Source of the DNA: Viscum album | Lineage: Eukaryota; Streptophyta; Magnoliopsida; Santalales; Viscaceae | Length of the DNA stretch: 64,000 nucleotides | Direction of reading: 5' to 3' | NCBI GenBank assembly: GCA_963277665.1 | Contig: OY728143.1 | Location: 233,855,591-233,919,590 of the forward strand | Part shown: one piece after another, positions 39,676-51,237 of the stretch | Layout of the letters: every line of letters begins with the position of its first letter | How positions within the stretch are numbered: the stretch's first letter is position 1 | The notes under the pieces: generated by a model | What the model was told of the DNA's origin: nothing | Database searches by the model: none | What the model saw: only the letters and a program-made list of their open reading frames with translations | Program-made: the position numbers and the translations under genes

Positions 39676-41279
39676 AAATAATTTTATCCTAGAAATTTCA
39701 AGAATATTACTTCCTAGAAATATTCTGGATCTTCATAATAAGTAACTCAAGTTCCCACATTGCCTCTTCCATCTTATGGTTTCTCCATAGAAATTTTACG
39801 AGATGAGTCGTCCGGTTTCTCAACACTTGTTCTCTGGTATCAAGAACTCAATAGGATCTTCAAAATAAGATTGATCAGGTTCCAGTTCTAATTCTTCATA
39901 GGTGAGTACATGTTTTGGGTCAAGCATGTATTTTCTCAATAGTGATATGTGGGATACATCATGAACTTTTGAGAGACTTGGAGGAATTTCCAAATGATAA
40001 GCTATAACTATAATTAATTCAAGAATTTTGAAAGGTCTGATGTATTTGGGACTTAATTTACCCTTTTTACCGAAACATATAACAACATCCCATTTAAATA
40101 CCTTTAAGAAAACATGATCATCTACTTGATATTCCAAATCCTTCATTTGGTTAATGACATATCTCTTTTGCCTACATAGAGATTCTTTGATGGGTGTTTG
40201 GATAACCTTCACTTTTTCCATTGTTTCCTCAACAAGTTCGGGGCCTACAAGTTTTCTTTCACAAACATCATCCCAAAAAGTTGGTTTGTGATATCTCTTT
40301 CCATATAATGCTTCAAATGGTTCCATATGAATACTTGAATGGAAGATATTGTTATAGGAAAATTCTACCAGAGGTAAATATCGATCCCACATACCTTGGA
40401 AGTCAAGTGAGAAAGATCTAAATATGTCTTAAAAGTCTTGAATATTCTGTTCTGATTATCCATCAGTTTTAGGGTGGTAGGCAGTGATCAAACGAAGTTC
40501 AGTATCCAGGGCTTTTTTGAATAATTTTCCAGAATCTTGCTGTAAAACGATGATTAAGATCAGAAAATATTGACAAGGGTACTTCATTAAGTCTTACAAC
40601 ATCATTAATACATAGTCTTGCTAAACACTCAAGTGGTAAATCTTCTCTTATAGCATGAAAATGTGCTGAATAGGTAAGACGATCGACAATGACCCATATT
40701 TCATCATTCCTTCTAGGAGTCTTTGGTATCCCCATGTCAATGTACACCATAATATCATCCCATTTCCACTTAGGTATGGGAATAGGTTTCATGACTCCTC
40801 CAGGATGTTGTCTTCCAGACACAACCTGTTAACAAACCATACATCTTGTCACATAATCAACAATATCCCTCTTTATGTTGTCCCGCCAAAAATGATCCTT
40901 AAAATCTCTATACATCATACTCCTACCATAGTGTATATAGAAATTGGAGCTATGAGAATCATATAACAATTCCCTTTTTAGATCAGGTATGTTAGGAACA
41001 CAAATTCTCTTCCCAAATTTCAAAATTCCATCTTCATATACGATGTCCATCAATCTTCCATCATTCACAGCTTTAATTTTCTTTTTAAACTCCTCCTCAT
41101 CATTCTGAGAACTTGTTATCCTTTATAGTAAATATTTTGTGGAAAAAATTTGAAAAATTATTTATGTTTCACCTTCCATGATTATTCCCATATCCATCTT
41201 TACTAGATCCATGAACATAGGATCCCTTTCATCTCTCATCTTGTTCAAAACTCCACGATCCTTTCTTCTCAAAGCATCT
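39676..41279 (-). pseudogene. Element B integrase with chromodomain-like C-terminus (broken)
   Basis: The linker carries [14 protein letters not shown]. The zinc-binding region at 40829-41068 reads HSSNFYIHYG, HFWRDN and CMVC, then a stop. Core at 40499-40822: IWVIVDRLTYSAHFHAI (family TKSAHF) and IFSDLNHRF. An open stretch of 190 codons (39820-40392) covers WDRYLPLVEFSYNN, HMEPFEALYGKR, the GKLSPKYIRPFKIL segment and LRKYMLDPKHVLTYEELEL. FLWRNHKMEEAMWEL follows near 39760 in another frame. Not functional because of the stops and frame changes. Confidence 0.85.
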
Positions 41280-42462
41280 TCCACCTTATTTGCCTTCCCT
41301 GGGTGGTATAGTATAATGAAATCATAATCCTTGAGTAGTTCAATCCATTGTATTTTCATCATGTTGTGTTCTTTCTGTGAGAAAATATACTTCAAACTCT
41401 TTGGATCGGTATATATCTCACATTTTTCCCCAATGCGATAGTGTCTCCATATTTTCAAAGAAAATATTATAGTAGCTAACTCAAGATCATGGGTGGGATA
41501 GTTTTTTTAGTAATTTTTAGCTATTGTGATACATATGCAATAATTATATCATTATGCACAAGGACACAACCATGTCCTTTCTTTATTGCATCACTATAAA
41601 TAACAAACCCATCATTCCTCGATGGAAGAGTCATGATAATTTCATTGACTAATATTCTCTTCAGTTTTACAAAACATTCTTCACACTCTTATGGCCAAAA
41701 AAATTTAATCTCTTTACGTGTGAGCTTGGTTAAGGGGTTTTCCAATCGGGAAAAATTCTTGATGAAACCCTGATAATAACTTTCTAAACCAATAAAATTT
41801 TGTACCTCAGTTATACTCGTTGGTGCTATTCATTCTTGGATTCCCTTTTCCATTGAAGGATCGATAGAGATTCCATCCTTAAAAACAATATGTCTATAAA
41901 AATAAATTTCTTGAAGACAGAATTCACGCTTGCTAAACTTCCCATATAATTCATTTCTTTTGAGGGTTTTCCAAATAATTCCCAAGTGATTTTCATGATC
42001 TTAGTAGATTTTTTAGTATTCATAGATATCATCAATAAATTCTACTATAATGTCATCAAGATATTCCATGAAAACTCTATTCATTAGATCCATGAAAATA
42101 AAGGGTGCATTAGTTTGTCTAAAAGACATTACTGTAAACCCATAATGCCTGTATCTGGTTTGAAATTCTATTTTTGGAATGTCTTTATTCTTTACACACA
42201 ACTGATGATATCCATATTGAAGGTTAATCTTTGAAAAATATTGAGCTCCATGAAGTTGGTCGAATAAGTAATCAATGTGAGGTAGGGGATACTTGTTCTT
42301 TATTGTTATAGCATTTATCTCCCTGTAGTCAATGCACAACCTCATAGATCCATCTTTCTTCTTAACAAAAAGAACATGGGATCCACAAGGAGAAACACTA
42401 GGGAGAATAAATCTCTTATTACTCAATTCCTCTAGTTGTTTCTTTAATTTCACTAATTCCAT
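41280..42462 (-). pseudogene. Element B reverse transcriptase and RNase H (broken)
   Basis: RT open stretch 42013-42462: [67 protein letters not shown] and the catalytic FIDDI, so the active-site Asp pair is kept. A frameshift near 42010 is followed by the thumb and connection in broken frames. RNase H is visible to about 41280 with [17 protein letters not shown] and [20 protein letters not shown]. It provides the reference for the 158-bp deletion in element A. Confidence 0.85.
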
Positions 42463-42465
42463 AGT

Positions 42466-43045
42466 GGAAATTCAATAAGGGGTCTTTGATATTGGCCTTG
42501 AACAAAGAATTAAATCAATGGAAAACTAAATTTCTTATTCTCAAGAATGTCCAGGAAAATCCTTTGGAAAAACATCAACATATTCTTGTACAATATGTAC
42601 ATCCTCTATTAAAAATTATTTTCCTCACCCATAGTTATTTCATTCAATTCATCTATAATCATTAAATATAGTTGAGTTACTAGGGGTGGATCTAGATAAG
42701 AATCAGGTGGTGACATTTATACTCTAAATATAATGTACACCTCATCATCCTCGAAAATTGTAACCTCCTTATTCTTAAAATAAATAATTGCATCATGTTC
42801 TGAAAGAAAATCCGTACCATGGATAATATCCAATTCAATCATGGGTATGACAATGAGATCGGTAGATAAAGAACATTTATATTACCTAATGGGAACTGAT
42901 TCACAAAACTTTGTTGCAATGATACTTCCTTTAAATGTTTTGACTGACAACTCCCTTATTAAATCAAATTATAAATATATAATTTTCTTATCAAACTAGG
43001 TAGATATGAAACAATGCGATGATCCAGAATCAAATAAAGCATTGG
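42466..43045 (-). pseudogene. Element B protease and linker (broken)
   Basis: The active-site segment ALFDSGSSHCFIS at about 43005-43045 is intact and lies at the end of the same open frame as gag, ending at a stop at 42996. The rest of protease and the linker to RT (counterpart of VPIVKEYIDVFPEDLPGHPP in element A) is visible only with frameshifts. Confidence 0.75.
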
Positions 43046-44168
43046 CTAAACATGAGAAAACCATTAAATTACCAGCCACCACATCTTTCAGAGCTTCTAC
43101 CTCAGTAGTACTGATCTCATAAGCTAGGCCTTTCTCCCTTAGCCTTTTCTGAGGTATGTTTCCTTGTTGCTTATGACATTCATTTTCATAATTTCCCATT
43201 TCTCTACATTTGTAACATTCAACTTTGACAACCTCTTTATTTACCTTACAACCACAAGCTTGGTGGACTTTTTCACCACACTTATAACAAAATCCTATTC
43301 TCTTCAGGCAATTATACAGGTGTTTCTTCCAACATTTATTGCAGGATGGAAGTTCAACATTTCCCTTCTTCCCCTTATTCCAATTTCCAGAGTGTTCTGC
43401 AGATCTCAACTTCTCCTTCTTTTCTTTAAAGTTGTAAGAATTAGAGAATTTCTTTTTAGTCGTGATTGCACATGAGACAATATCATCGTATGATGAGAAG
43501 TATTGGGAGACTATTTCTTTATGGAGAAATGGTTTTAACACATAAAATAATCGATCAATATTACTCCTTGGGTTATGTATAAAGTCTTCTACATGCCTTG
43601 TTAACTTTGTAAAGTTATCCTTATACATTGCGACATTCTCATCCTCCTTTCACATTAGTCTCTGAAATTTCCTTTTTTATATCAGCTTGACGGTCATGAG
43701 GAAGGTATTTTTCTGAAAAAATTTCTTTAATCTCCCTCCATTACATATTTTATACTTATTAATCTTTTTTTTTGTGTTTTGAATTAATGACCACCATTGA
43801 TCTGCATCTCGTACGAGGTGATAAACTTCCATGACAACATTTTCCCTGTCACTACTCCCCAAAGCATGAAATATTTCTTATATGGAACTTATCTATTGGT
43901 CATCTACAAATGTATTTTTAGTCCCATTGAATGTTGGTGGTTGTTTCCTCATGAAGAGGTCTAACATTGATTCTACGCATTTTGGGTTAGGGTTCTCCAT
44001 ACAGGTAAGTTTAATATACATAACCTAAATGAGTTGTTGCAATATGGTGATAAGAAGATCAGCACCAGTTGCATCACCAGCTCCACTATAATTATCTTGA
44101 GTAGGATAGAAATCCCCACATGGATTACTTGTGTTGATATGGTTTTCATTCATTCTACTAGGATACAT
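43046..44168 (-). pseudogene. Element B gag (broken)
   Basis: Starts at ATG 44168, homologous to the element A start. Capsid motifs RKQPPTFNG and DADQWWSLIQN; then an open stretch 42996-43628 with NPRSNIDRLFYVLKPFLH. Zinc knuckles: CYKCGEKVHQACGC keeps all four ligands; the next, CYKCREMGNYENEC, has Asn for His. Several stops lie upstream. Confidence 0.85.
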
Positions 44169-44655
44169 TTCTAAACTATGGAATACACTAGATTAGTTTA
44201 TGAATCTCAATACATATTTCCAAACTTGTAAAAAACTTAACATAAATTGAACAAATTATGGATATAATATATAATCATAAAAATGTTCTCATTGAAAAGG
44301 TATAAACTCATAAATATTTTAAAATGGTTTATAAAGAAAATTTGAATTATCCTAAGCATATCCCCCAGGAGTGTCGTAACCAAGAGTGCAGCAAGGCCCA
44401 TTGTCATGTACCAGGATACCTCGGCTCAGGCCTGAAACTCCTTGTTGGGGTTTTCACTCCTAGGTACATCTGTACCAAATCCGTCACTATCTACTCATAT
44501 CCAGACATAGATGTATTACTTGGAAAATACAAAAAATCTCTACATTACCAAAATTCTAGGAAGTTATTCTATACTAATCCTCAATGTCTATGTTAGGGTA
44601 ATGTTCTCTAATCAGAGATTTTCTAAATCCAGCAACCAAGGTTTGTACTAAACTT

Positions 44656-44667
44656 ACTTTGATAACA
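44656..44667 (-). other. Primer-binding site of element B (initiator Met tRNA)
   Basis: Minus-strand TGTTATCAAAGT, two bases inside the 5' LTR; three mismatches to TGGTATCAGAGC. Confidence 0.75.
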
Positions 44668-46287
44668 AATGTAACACCCTGAACCTAGTTACCTAGAGTC
44701 GGTGCATTATTACATTACATTTTCATGATCACAATGGATCAAATACCAAAAGGCTGATCAATTTAGTATCCTTGTAAGTACTAGATACATACATAAGTTT
44801 TACATTACATTATGAAATGAAAAACAATAACATTGTGTCTCCATTGAACACATTCATCTCCCATAGACTATCCCTGTAGGTTAGTCATAATATACTTCTT
44901 CACGTCCTAGGAAAAATAAAATATTGAAAGGGGTGAGCTCAGATGCTCAGTAAGGATAACAATATAGCGAAAACTTTCCTAAATAAGCCTAAACATTTAA
45001 GGCAATGTATAAGACTAAAATAGAATCCTTTAAACATAAACTTCAGCATAATATACAAAATATAAATCATATAATGTCATTTAGTTATTCACCTGTATAT
45101 TTTACCAGTCAAATAATCACAAGCAATATCAATAGCCAATTTCATATTGATAGAATGTATAATGCCGAAAATCATACCCACATAGTCAAGACCTCATTCC
45201 AAGACTACTAAAAAGTGTTTTTCAAGGCCTTGTTCCAAGACACTAGTTTGTCTCATGAGACCTACCGATGAATAACAGAGCTATAAAGGTCTCCACCTGT
45301 CACATAATAAGTCCAATGCATTCCTCATTTGAAAATTTTGAAACATAACATAAACATTCGTATTAAAACTAGCATACAAAATGTTAATACTTTAACCATA
45401 AACCATGAATGGTATAAAAATGACACATCCACAGTCAGACATATCACAAAAACTTCAATACAATATGGAAAATCGTATCATAATAAATCAACTTCAAACA
45501 AAGGTAAAATCCATCAAAGGACATTGAGATAGATGAAATCAAAACTATTTGAGAGAAATATCTCTTTCTATTTTGAAAACATTTAAAATCCATTAATTTT
45601 AAGAGAAAACATTTATTTTGAAAATATTCATATAATCTTGGAGGGAATCTTTGAAAGTGTTACATTGGCAGAAAATGTCCTCACACTTCATATAAGTTAA
45701 AAAAACATTCTTTATTTAATTTTGTTGAAAAGGTCGAAAAGGAACTTGTTTGGAAAACAACGGAAATATTACTTTATAAAATTCTAATAAAAAGTTAAAA
45801 AAGGGAATAAATGAATTTAAACCATAGTATATGAAATATTAAAAATGTTTTGAAATACATTTTTAAGAAACATAGATGTGGTTGATAAAGAGGTTCCAGT
45901 AGATACTCACATACAAACAACCTCAGATAACGAAGAGATTGTAGAATTAACCGTTACCTTGAAATTTTTCTTGATCGAGGGTACATTAACCTACTGTATA
46001 ATTGTTAAATAATTTTTATTAAATTATAAAATAACCACATACATAAATAGGATATCATTTATGATCTTCTGATATTTCTTGATAATAATATTTTAGTAGT
46101 ATCATTGTTTTGGGTGTTAACTGATTCATTTTCCATTATATGTTTTGTTATGTAAGTAATGTTTGTTATGGATAGGATGTATTTAATTCATATACATAGT
46201 GATATTATGCTCTTAAAAATTATTTTTAATCATAAAATGAAAATTATTCTTGAATTATTATGATGGGGAATGAATCTCATCGCGTTC

Positions 46288-46505
46288 GTGGAGACGGTAA
46301 TCCGTACGTACGCACGAGCGATAATATCATTATATTGATGGTGAAATCATATTTAATTGGATGGTATATCTAATATACAGAATACATAAAATGTTATATT
46401 TTTTATTTACATCAGTTATACACATTATTATACCAATCCAAATAATTAAGTGTTTGAATAACAAACCACACCAAGACGTAGAGACAATATGCCGTACATA
46501 CGCAC
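46288..46505 (-). repeat. Duplicated CGTACGTACG-core motif, element B 5' LTR
   Basis: The best preserved copy is at 46288-46315 (GTGGAGACGGTAATCCGTACG continuing into the palindrome); the second at 46478-46505 is decayed (GAGACAATATGCCGTACATA). Confidence 0.8.
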
Positions 46506-46850
46506 ATATGGTGACATGTCATTCATAATATGGATAGAATAATGATTATGGTTATAAAATTTTTATAATAACATCATAGTATGTATAAGGTACTGTGCAT
46601 ATTATTTTGGTATGGAAACAACAATGAATGTGGAAGTGGAAGAAGAAACGAACTTTGAAAAAGGTGGTGAAATTAGTACCTCTTCTTCGGGTGTTTCCTT
46701 TTGAGTTGATCAAAAGTGCTCCTTAGGTTGGATTTATGATCAAATAAAGGAATCTAGGTAGATGTTAGGGTATTTTGGAGGATATTTAATTATGTTTTGG
46801 CCAAGCCAAATGGCTTTGGAGAAGTGATTTTTAGAGAAGTGAAAGTACCC

Positions 46851-46857
46851 TTTTATA
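46851..46857 (-). promoter_or_regulatory. TATA motif in the element B 5' LTR
   Basis: Minus-strand CTCTTATAAAAG, conserved at the same LTR position in elements A and B. Transcription would start about 30 bp further along the minus strand and include the palindromic leader motifs. Confidence 0.6.
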
Positions 46858-48395
46858 AGAGAGGTGAGAGTCACTTTAGGAAAATCTTGAAATATTATTT
46901 CATTATACAATCACATTCTATTTATAATGGCTCCAAAATGATTTATTTCAAGGATAAGGTGGGGATGCATCGAAAACCTCTCAACCAATTGGTTTTAGGC
47001 ATGTTTAGGTCACCATATTTACCTTAACATTTAGATTTAACTATTAGTTAAATAGTTTTACTTTTACCATGTATTCAGGTATTATTATATTAAAATGTTA
47101 ATAAACTAACTCTAAAAAGACAATATAACCCCATGTGGTTCTTTATTAATATAAATAACCTTATCTAAGTCCTTTTTCTAGACCTTATATTTTCAAGAAT
47201 ATTATATCAATTAATAATATAGTATTTGTTTTAAAAACTCAATTATGTCAATTTTAACACTTTATGGTATTTTATTTTTCTGAAAGCCATGAAACCTTTA
47301 TCACCTTGAAAAAAAATTATTTAATCAATACTAACATGTCATATTAACCTATAAAATTATTTTAATTCATCATAAGTCTCAATTTACATTTATATGGATA
47401 TTTATAATATCAATTATTTTAATCGTTCATTAATAAGGTAATTATTGCATCATCATTGTATCATAAATAAATTTAATTATTTAATGTATAAAGATTATAA
47501 ATAAAATACCATTATGTAGAAAATATTTTTATCTTTATAATGAATATTTATAGTAGAATTTATCTTATGTATAAACCTATATTAAAAATGGTTTTGTTTT
47601 TAAACCTTGAATTTAACACTTTTAACCCGTCTTGAAATAAAATAATAATAAATGTCCTAATCTAATAAAAGTGTACTAAAAGGATAATATATTATTCCTA
47701 ATTTTTATTTTGGTCGAAAAAAACTTATCCATTAGAATTTGGACATGTGTTAGGGTAATTATAATATCATTTTACCTTTAATTACCCTAATTTCTTTTAA
47801 CTGTGGTAAATAAAAGTCAAAAGTTGCTGTTCACCAAAAATTATTTTCATCTTATTGAATAAAATTTTAGCAAAATAATTTCAACCGTGTCTCTTGAATT
47901 TTTGTAATTAAATTTATATAAATGGTAAAATTATGTTTTATGCATATTTGCAAATGTGCTAGAAGGTGGGTAAAAGACGGTAAAAAGTTAAATAAAATTT
48001 TATATATCTAATATTATTATAAAATGACTCCAATGAATGAGATTAAACATATAAAGGTATTATGTATCTTTTTTTACCGAAAATAAATTTAAATAATACA
48101 ACTAATTATTAAAAAAATCAGTTTTAAACAATCACACATTGTTCTTCACTATTCATCAAAAATTCAATATTTTCAGAAAAATACAAAAAAATTACCCTAA
48201 ACTAATATTGATATTCCAAATCCAAAAATGAAGTCCATTTTTAAAAATAAAATTTATAAAATTTCAAAAAGTGGGTACTACTATTCATAACGTCTAGTTT
48301 GATTAATGGTGGTGTGTTAGAACTCGAAGTTGCGTACATCGCAAGCTATTGTATTATTCAAAGAGAAGCGTACCATGGAAGCTTGGGGTGTTAAA

Positions 48396-48400
48396 ATTTA
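48396..48400. repeat. Target-site duplication (right) of element B: ATTTA
   Basis: Matches 35930-35934; element C LTR sequence resumes directly after it. Confidence 0.8.
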
Positions 48401-49153
48401 AAATAAAAAAATTATGTAGAACAAAGAAAATTATCCAAAATTGTTTTATTTTATTTAATCATTAACACACTTTATTACCCTTGACTATTCATATGCACTT
48501 CATTACATTTAAAAAACATCCTTTAAATAATGATCATTTCCATCTTAATTTTAAACACTAAAAACTCATACCATAATATTATTTCAAAATGAATTAACCC
48601 ATGAACACACATAAAATACTAATTTTTAATACCATGTTAATTCATAATTTCATTTAACCAAAAAAATATTATTTTAAAACATTTAAACACACATAACAGA
48701 TATAAAACCCAATGATTATTTTAAATCCCCAATGGTTACTTATAATTGTAACTTTAGTATGTATAAAAAATCATTCAAAGTATTCCAAGGATCAAGAACA
48801 TTTCTTATTTTAAGAGGATGGTTCTCTACATTCCTTTGACACTTTATATTTTTTCTATTCTTCTTGCTATCTTTTTTTTTGTTTTGATGGATTCAAGGAT
48901 TGAAAGATTATTAATCAGTATCATTGTGATATTGGGTGGTCTCTTGTTTGTTCTATTAAGTATTTAGATGAGTATTCTTAAGTATTTGTAATCCCCTGCA
49001 TTAATTCAATATTACAATGTTCGAATAAAATGTTTCTCTTTATCTTTAGTGCATTTGACATAAAACACACCAATTATCGTTAAAGAATGAATAATAATGT
49101 TAATTAACTGAAATTGTTATTATTAAATTTATAATTATGTTTTGGGTGTTACA

Positions 49154-50753
49154 AATATTTTATTTCAAGTAATGTGCCAATTTAATATGATGAATATCAT
49201 CATCATAGATTGTTTTAGGTTTAGTATAAGAGTGAAAATATTGACGTTCAATCACATTTAATACTGACATTTAAATTCATGTTATATATTTTAATTCATT
49301 AATAACATTCTGAAGTTGATAATCATTAGATTATAACCATTTTTGTGTCAAGGAGTAGTATTTAGTTATAAACATCATCAATTTTTTTCTTCAGAAGATT
49401 GTGTTCTAGGTAATGTAAGACTATCTTTTAAATCATAATCATCAATTTTATGATTAGGTTTATATATATTCTCACAAAATTCATGGTGAATTTATTCTTT
49501 TAAGAACATTTATCTCTTAGGGAAGACTTAATAGGCTTTACATTAGTCTATTTTCATGAAAATTATATATTCATTTTTAATAGGATAAAAAATTTATATA
49601 TAAACATATGAATCATGGATAACACATCTACAACTACAAAAATTAAATAATAAAACATACGGAATTTTATGTTACATAATTTATGAGTGGTTTTTGTATA
49701 GTGGGGTATTATGAGAAGATGACCAAGGATATAAAATGATTTTTTGAATTAGTTGACCGATATGTAATAATGTATATATAATTCACAGAACAGAGTCTAA
49801 GAAAAATCATGGAGGGTAAAATTTCATCATTTTAGAACCTTAAAGTTTTTGGGATTTCTAGGAGCTCTGAAAAAATGACGTTATCATTGAAAAGTTATAA
49901 GATACTTAAATTCATTATTTTAAAATTATCTACCATGGTCACTTATTAGAAGAAATGGACTGAGAACTTTTTCATTTTCATATTCCAAATCAATATTGAT
50001 AATGAATTAATTTTTTATTTATTTAAGAAGAATACTCATATAAATCTTGTAGAATAACCAATAATTATGAAGGTGTAAAACTTGACTGCTATACTATAAA
50101 AAACATTAATAACATAATGATATATGTGGATTAGATAATGGAATTTGATGAGGAATCATCTTTTTTTTTTCAAGAATGTTTTTGGTTTCATTCTATGTGG
50201 TATGTTTCACAAACTAGTTCACCTTTTATAAAAACCATGAGAGAATTTCATAGTAGTATATTATAGTTGGTCTTGATAATAGTGTAAATGCTAGAATTGC
50301 TTCGTAAATGATTCCAAGTCCAAGAATCAATATCTTGATGACATAAAGTCATACCATTTTTATTTATAATCTATCTTAAATATATAATATAATCATTTTG
50401 AAAACATTATTTGTTTAAAAAGTCATTTCTATATAGAGAAATTATTTTCTGAAATAAAATTCCACAACCTCTATCAAATAATAGAATAATATATAAATAA
50501 TATGAATCATGTCATAATAAAATAATGAATATTAGTAGATTTAGTGAAACTAATTTTAACAATTTGAGTTATTTTACTTCATGAATCATATCCATATCTG
50601 AAGCCCTCCATTGATGTTTTCAAGAATTATAAATTCATAAATATCACTATAAAAATTACCAGAGAACCAAAAATCCATTAACCAAGTACTTTCATGTGAA
50701 TTTATCTCAATTTCAATTTCCTTCGAATGATTAAGAGATTAATATTTTTGATA
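49154..50753 (-). pseudogene. Ancient Copia element E0: protease-integrase remnant
   Basis: On the minus strand from right to left: protease start TWLMDF at about 50670-50687 (element D: TWYMDS) with the downstream GG at the same spacing; integrase zinc finger SWTWNH near 50310-50328 and VCETYHIE at about 50191-50214, exactly as far apart as SWLWHR and VCDPCQYG in D. Core: KFYTF (50070-50084), then F-stop-VFFLNK where D has FTWVYFLAK, then ISDHG at 49932-49946, the second catalytic Asp. Stops at former Trp and Glu codons are frequent. The weak end near 49160-49220 (KPKTIYDDD) recalls the EPKSTDEALGDDDW linker before RT. Element C then interrupts it. Confidence 0.7.
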
Positions 50754-50758
50754 CCCAT
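50754..50758. repeat. Target-site duplication (left) of element D: CCCAT
   Basis: CCCAT is repeated at 63050-63054, directly outside both ends of element D. Confidence 0.9.
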
Positions 50759-51237
50759 TGTAGGATCGAAATAGTGATGTAGATGCTCAATATACAAGAG
50801 GGGGGGGGGGGGTGAATTGTATACTTTAAAAATTCCTTTGAAACCTTTAATGTTAGTTAAGAATAACTATGTTTTCCTTAAGTAAAGGAAAAGGCTAAGT
50901 TTAACAAAGTTAAACTAAGCACATTCACAACACCTCTTAACACCGATGCAAACTAGGAAAGAGATTCCGAATGAGGGTTCCAGAAATATGGTTCCGGAAA
51001 TTGAAACTTAACAAAATATTACAATAAGAGATTCTACCTTAAAGCGTATAGAATCTAAATGAAACAGAGTACAAGTAAGGAAGTATAAGAAAGTTATACT
51101 TTCCTTATAATACAAAATGCAGCGGAATAAACACAAGTAATAAAACTACAAGTAACAAGATATAAGTCTTTTAACCCAAAGAGAAGGGTATCCAACAACC
51201 TTGGATAAAGGTCCCTTGATTTATACTTTCAAGCAAG

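Larger units (their letters stand above)
35935..48395 (-). mobile_element. Ty3/Gypsy element B, complete but decayed (sister of A)
   Basis: 12,461 bp on the minus strand with LTRs of 3,727 and 3,726 bp, PBS 44656-44667, gag, protease, RT, RNase H, integrase, PPT 39662-39675 and an ATTTA target duplication. LTRs differ at more than 10 percent of positions by a rough hand count over ~270 bp. It preserves longer open stretches than element A (RT 149 codons, gag 210, integrase C-terminus 190) but still has several stops and frameshifts. Inserted in the 5' LTR of element C. Confidence 0.92.
44670..48395 (-). mobile_element. 5' LTR of element B (3.7 kb)
   Basis: Left border TGTAACACCCTG beside the PBS; right border GGTGTTAAA, where TTACA has become TTAAA, followed by the ATTTA duplication. 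TATA motif at 46851-46857 (minus), leader palindrome motifs at 46288-46315 and 46478-46505. Small + strand ORFs here, such as 46797-47027, are chance. Confidence 0.9.
27587..49153 (-). mobile_element. Element C: very-long-LTR non-autonomous element (LARD-like), split by element B
   Basis: Two related ~4.1 kb direct repeats (27587-31721, and 32606-35934 continued at 48401-49153) enclose 0.88 kb with no gag or pol. A primer-binding site beside the right repeat and a purine-rich stretch beside the left one fix the minus orientation. Without element B it is about 9.1 kb. No matching target duplication: CGACC at the left against AATAT at the right. It lies between the integrase and RT of the older Copia element E0. 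The class (large retrotransposon derivative) is inferred from structure alone. Confidence 0.75.
32606..49153 (-). mobile_element. 5' LTR of element C, interrupted by element B
   Basis: LTR sequence occupies 32606-35934 and resumes at 48401-49153 after the 12.5 kb element B and its ATTTA duplication; together about 4.08 kb, matching the 3' LTR. The join is supported by the other copy, where the AATTTTAAATTCTTAA segment (30953-30968) continues without a break. Ends TTTGGGTGTTACA. Confidence 0.8.

Noticed and set aside
46797..47027. 77-codon + strand ORF MAKPNGFGEVIF in the element B 5' LTR.
   Set aside because: Lies antisense in an LTR; the homologous positions in the other three LTRs are not open, so it is chance.
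27582..49158. A clean 5-bp target duplication for element C.
   Set aside because: CGACC and AATAT do not match, and shifting the borders by a few bases does not help.
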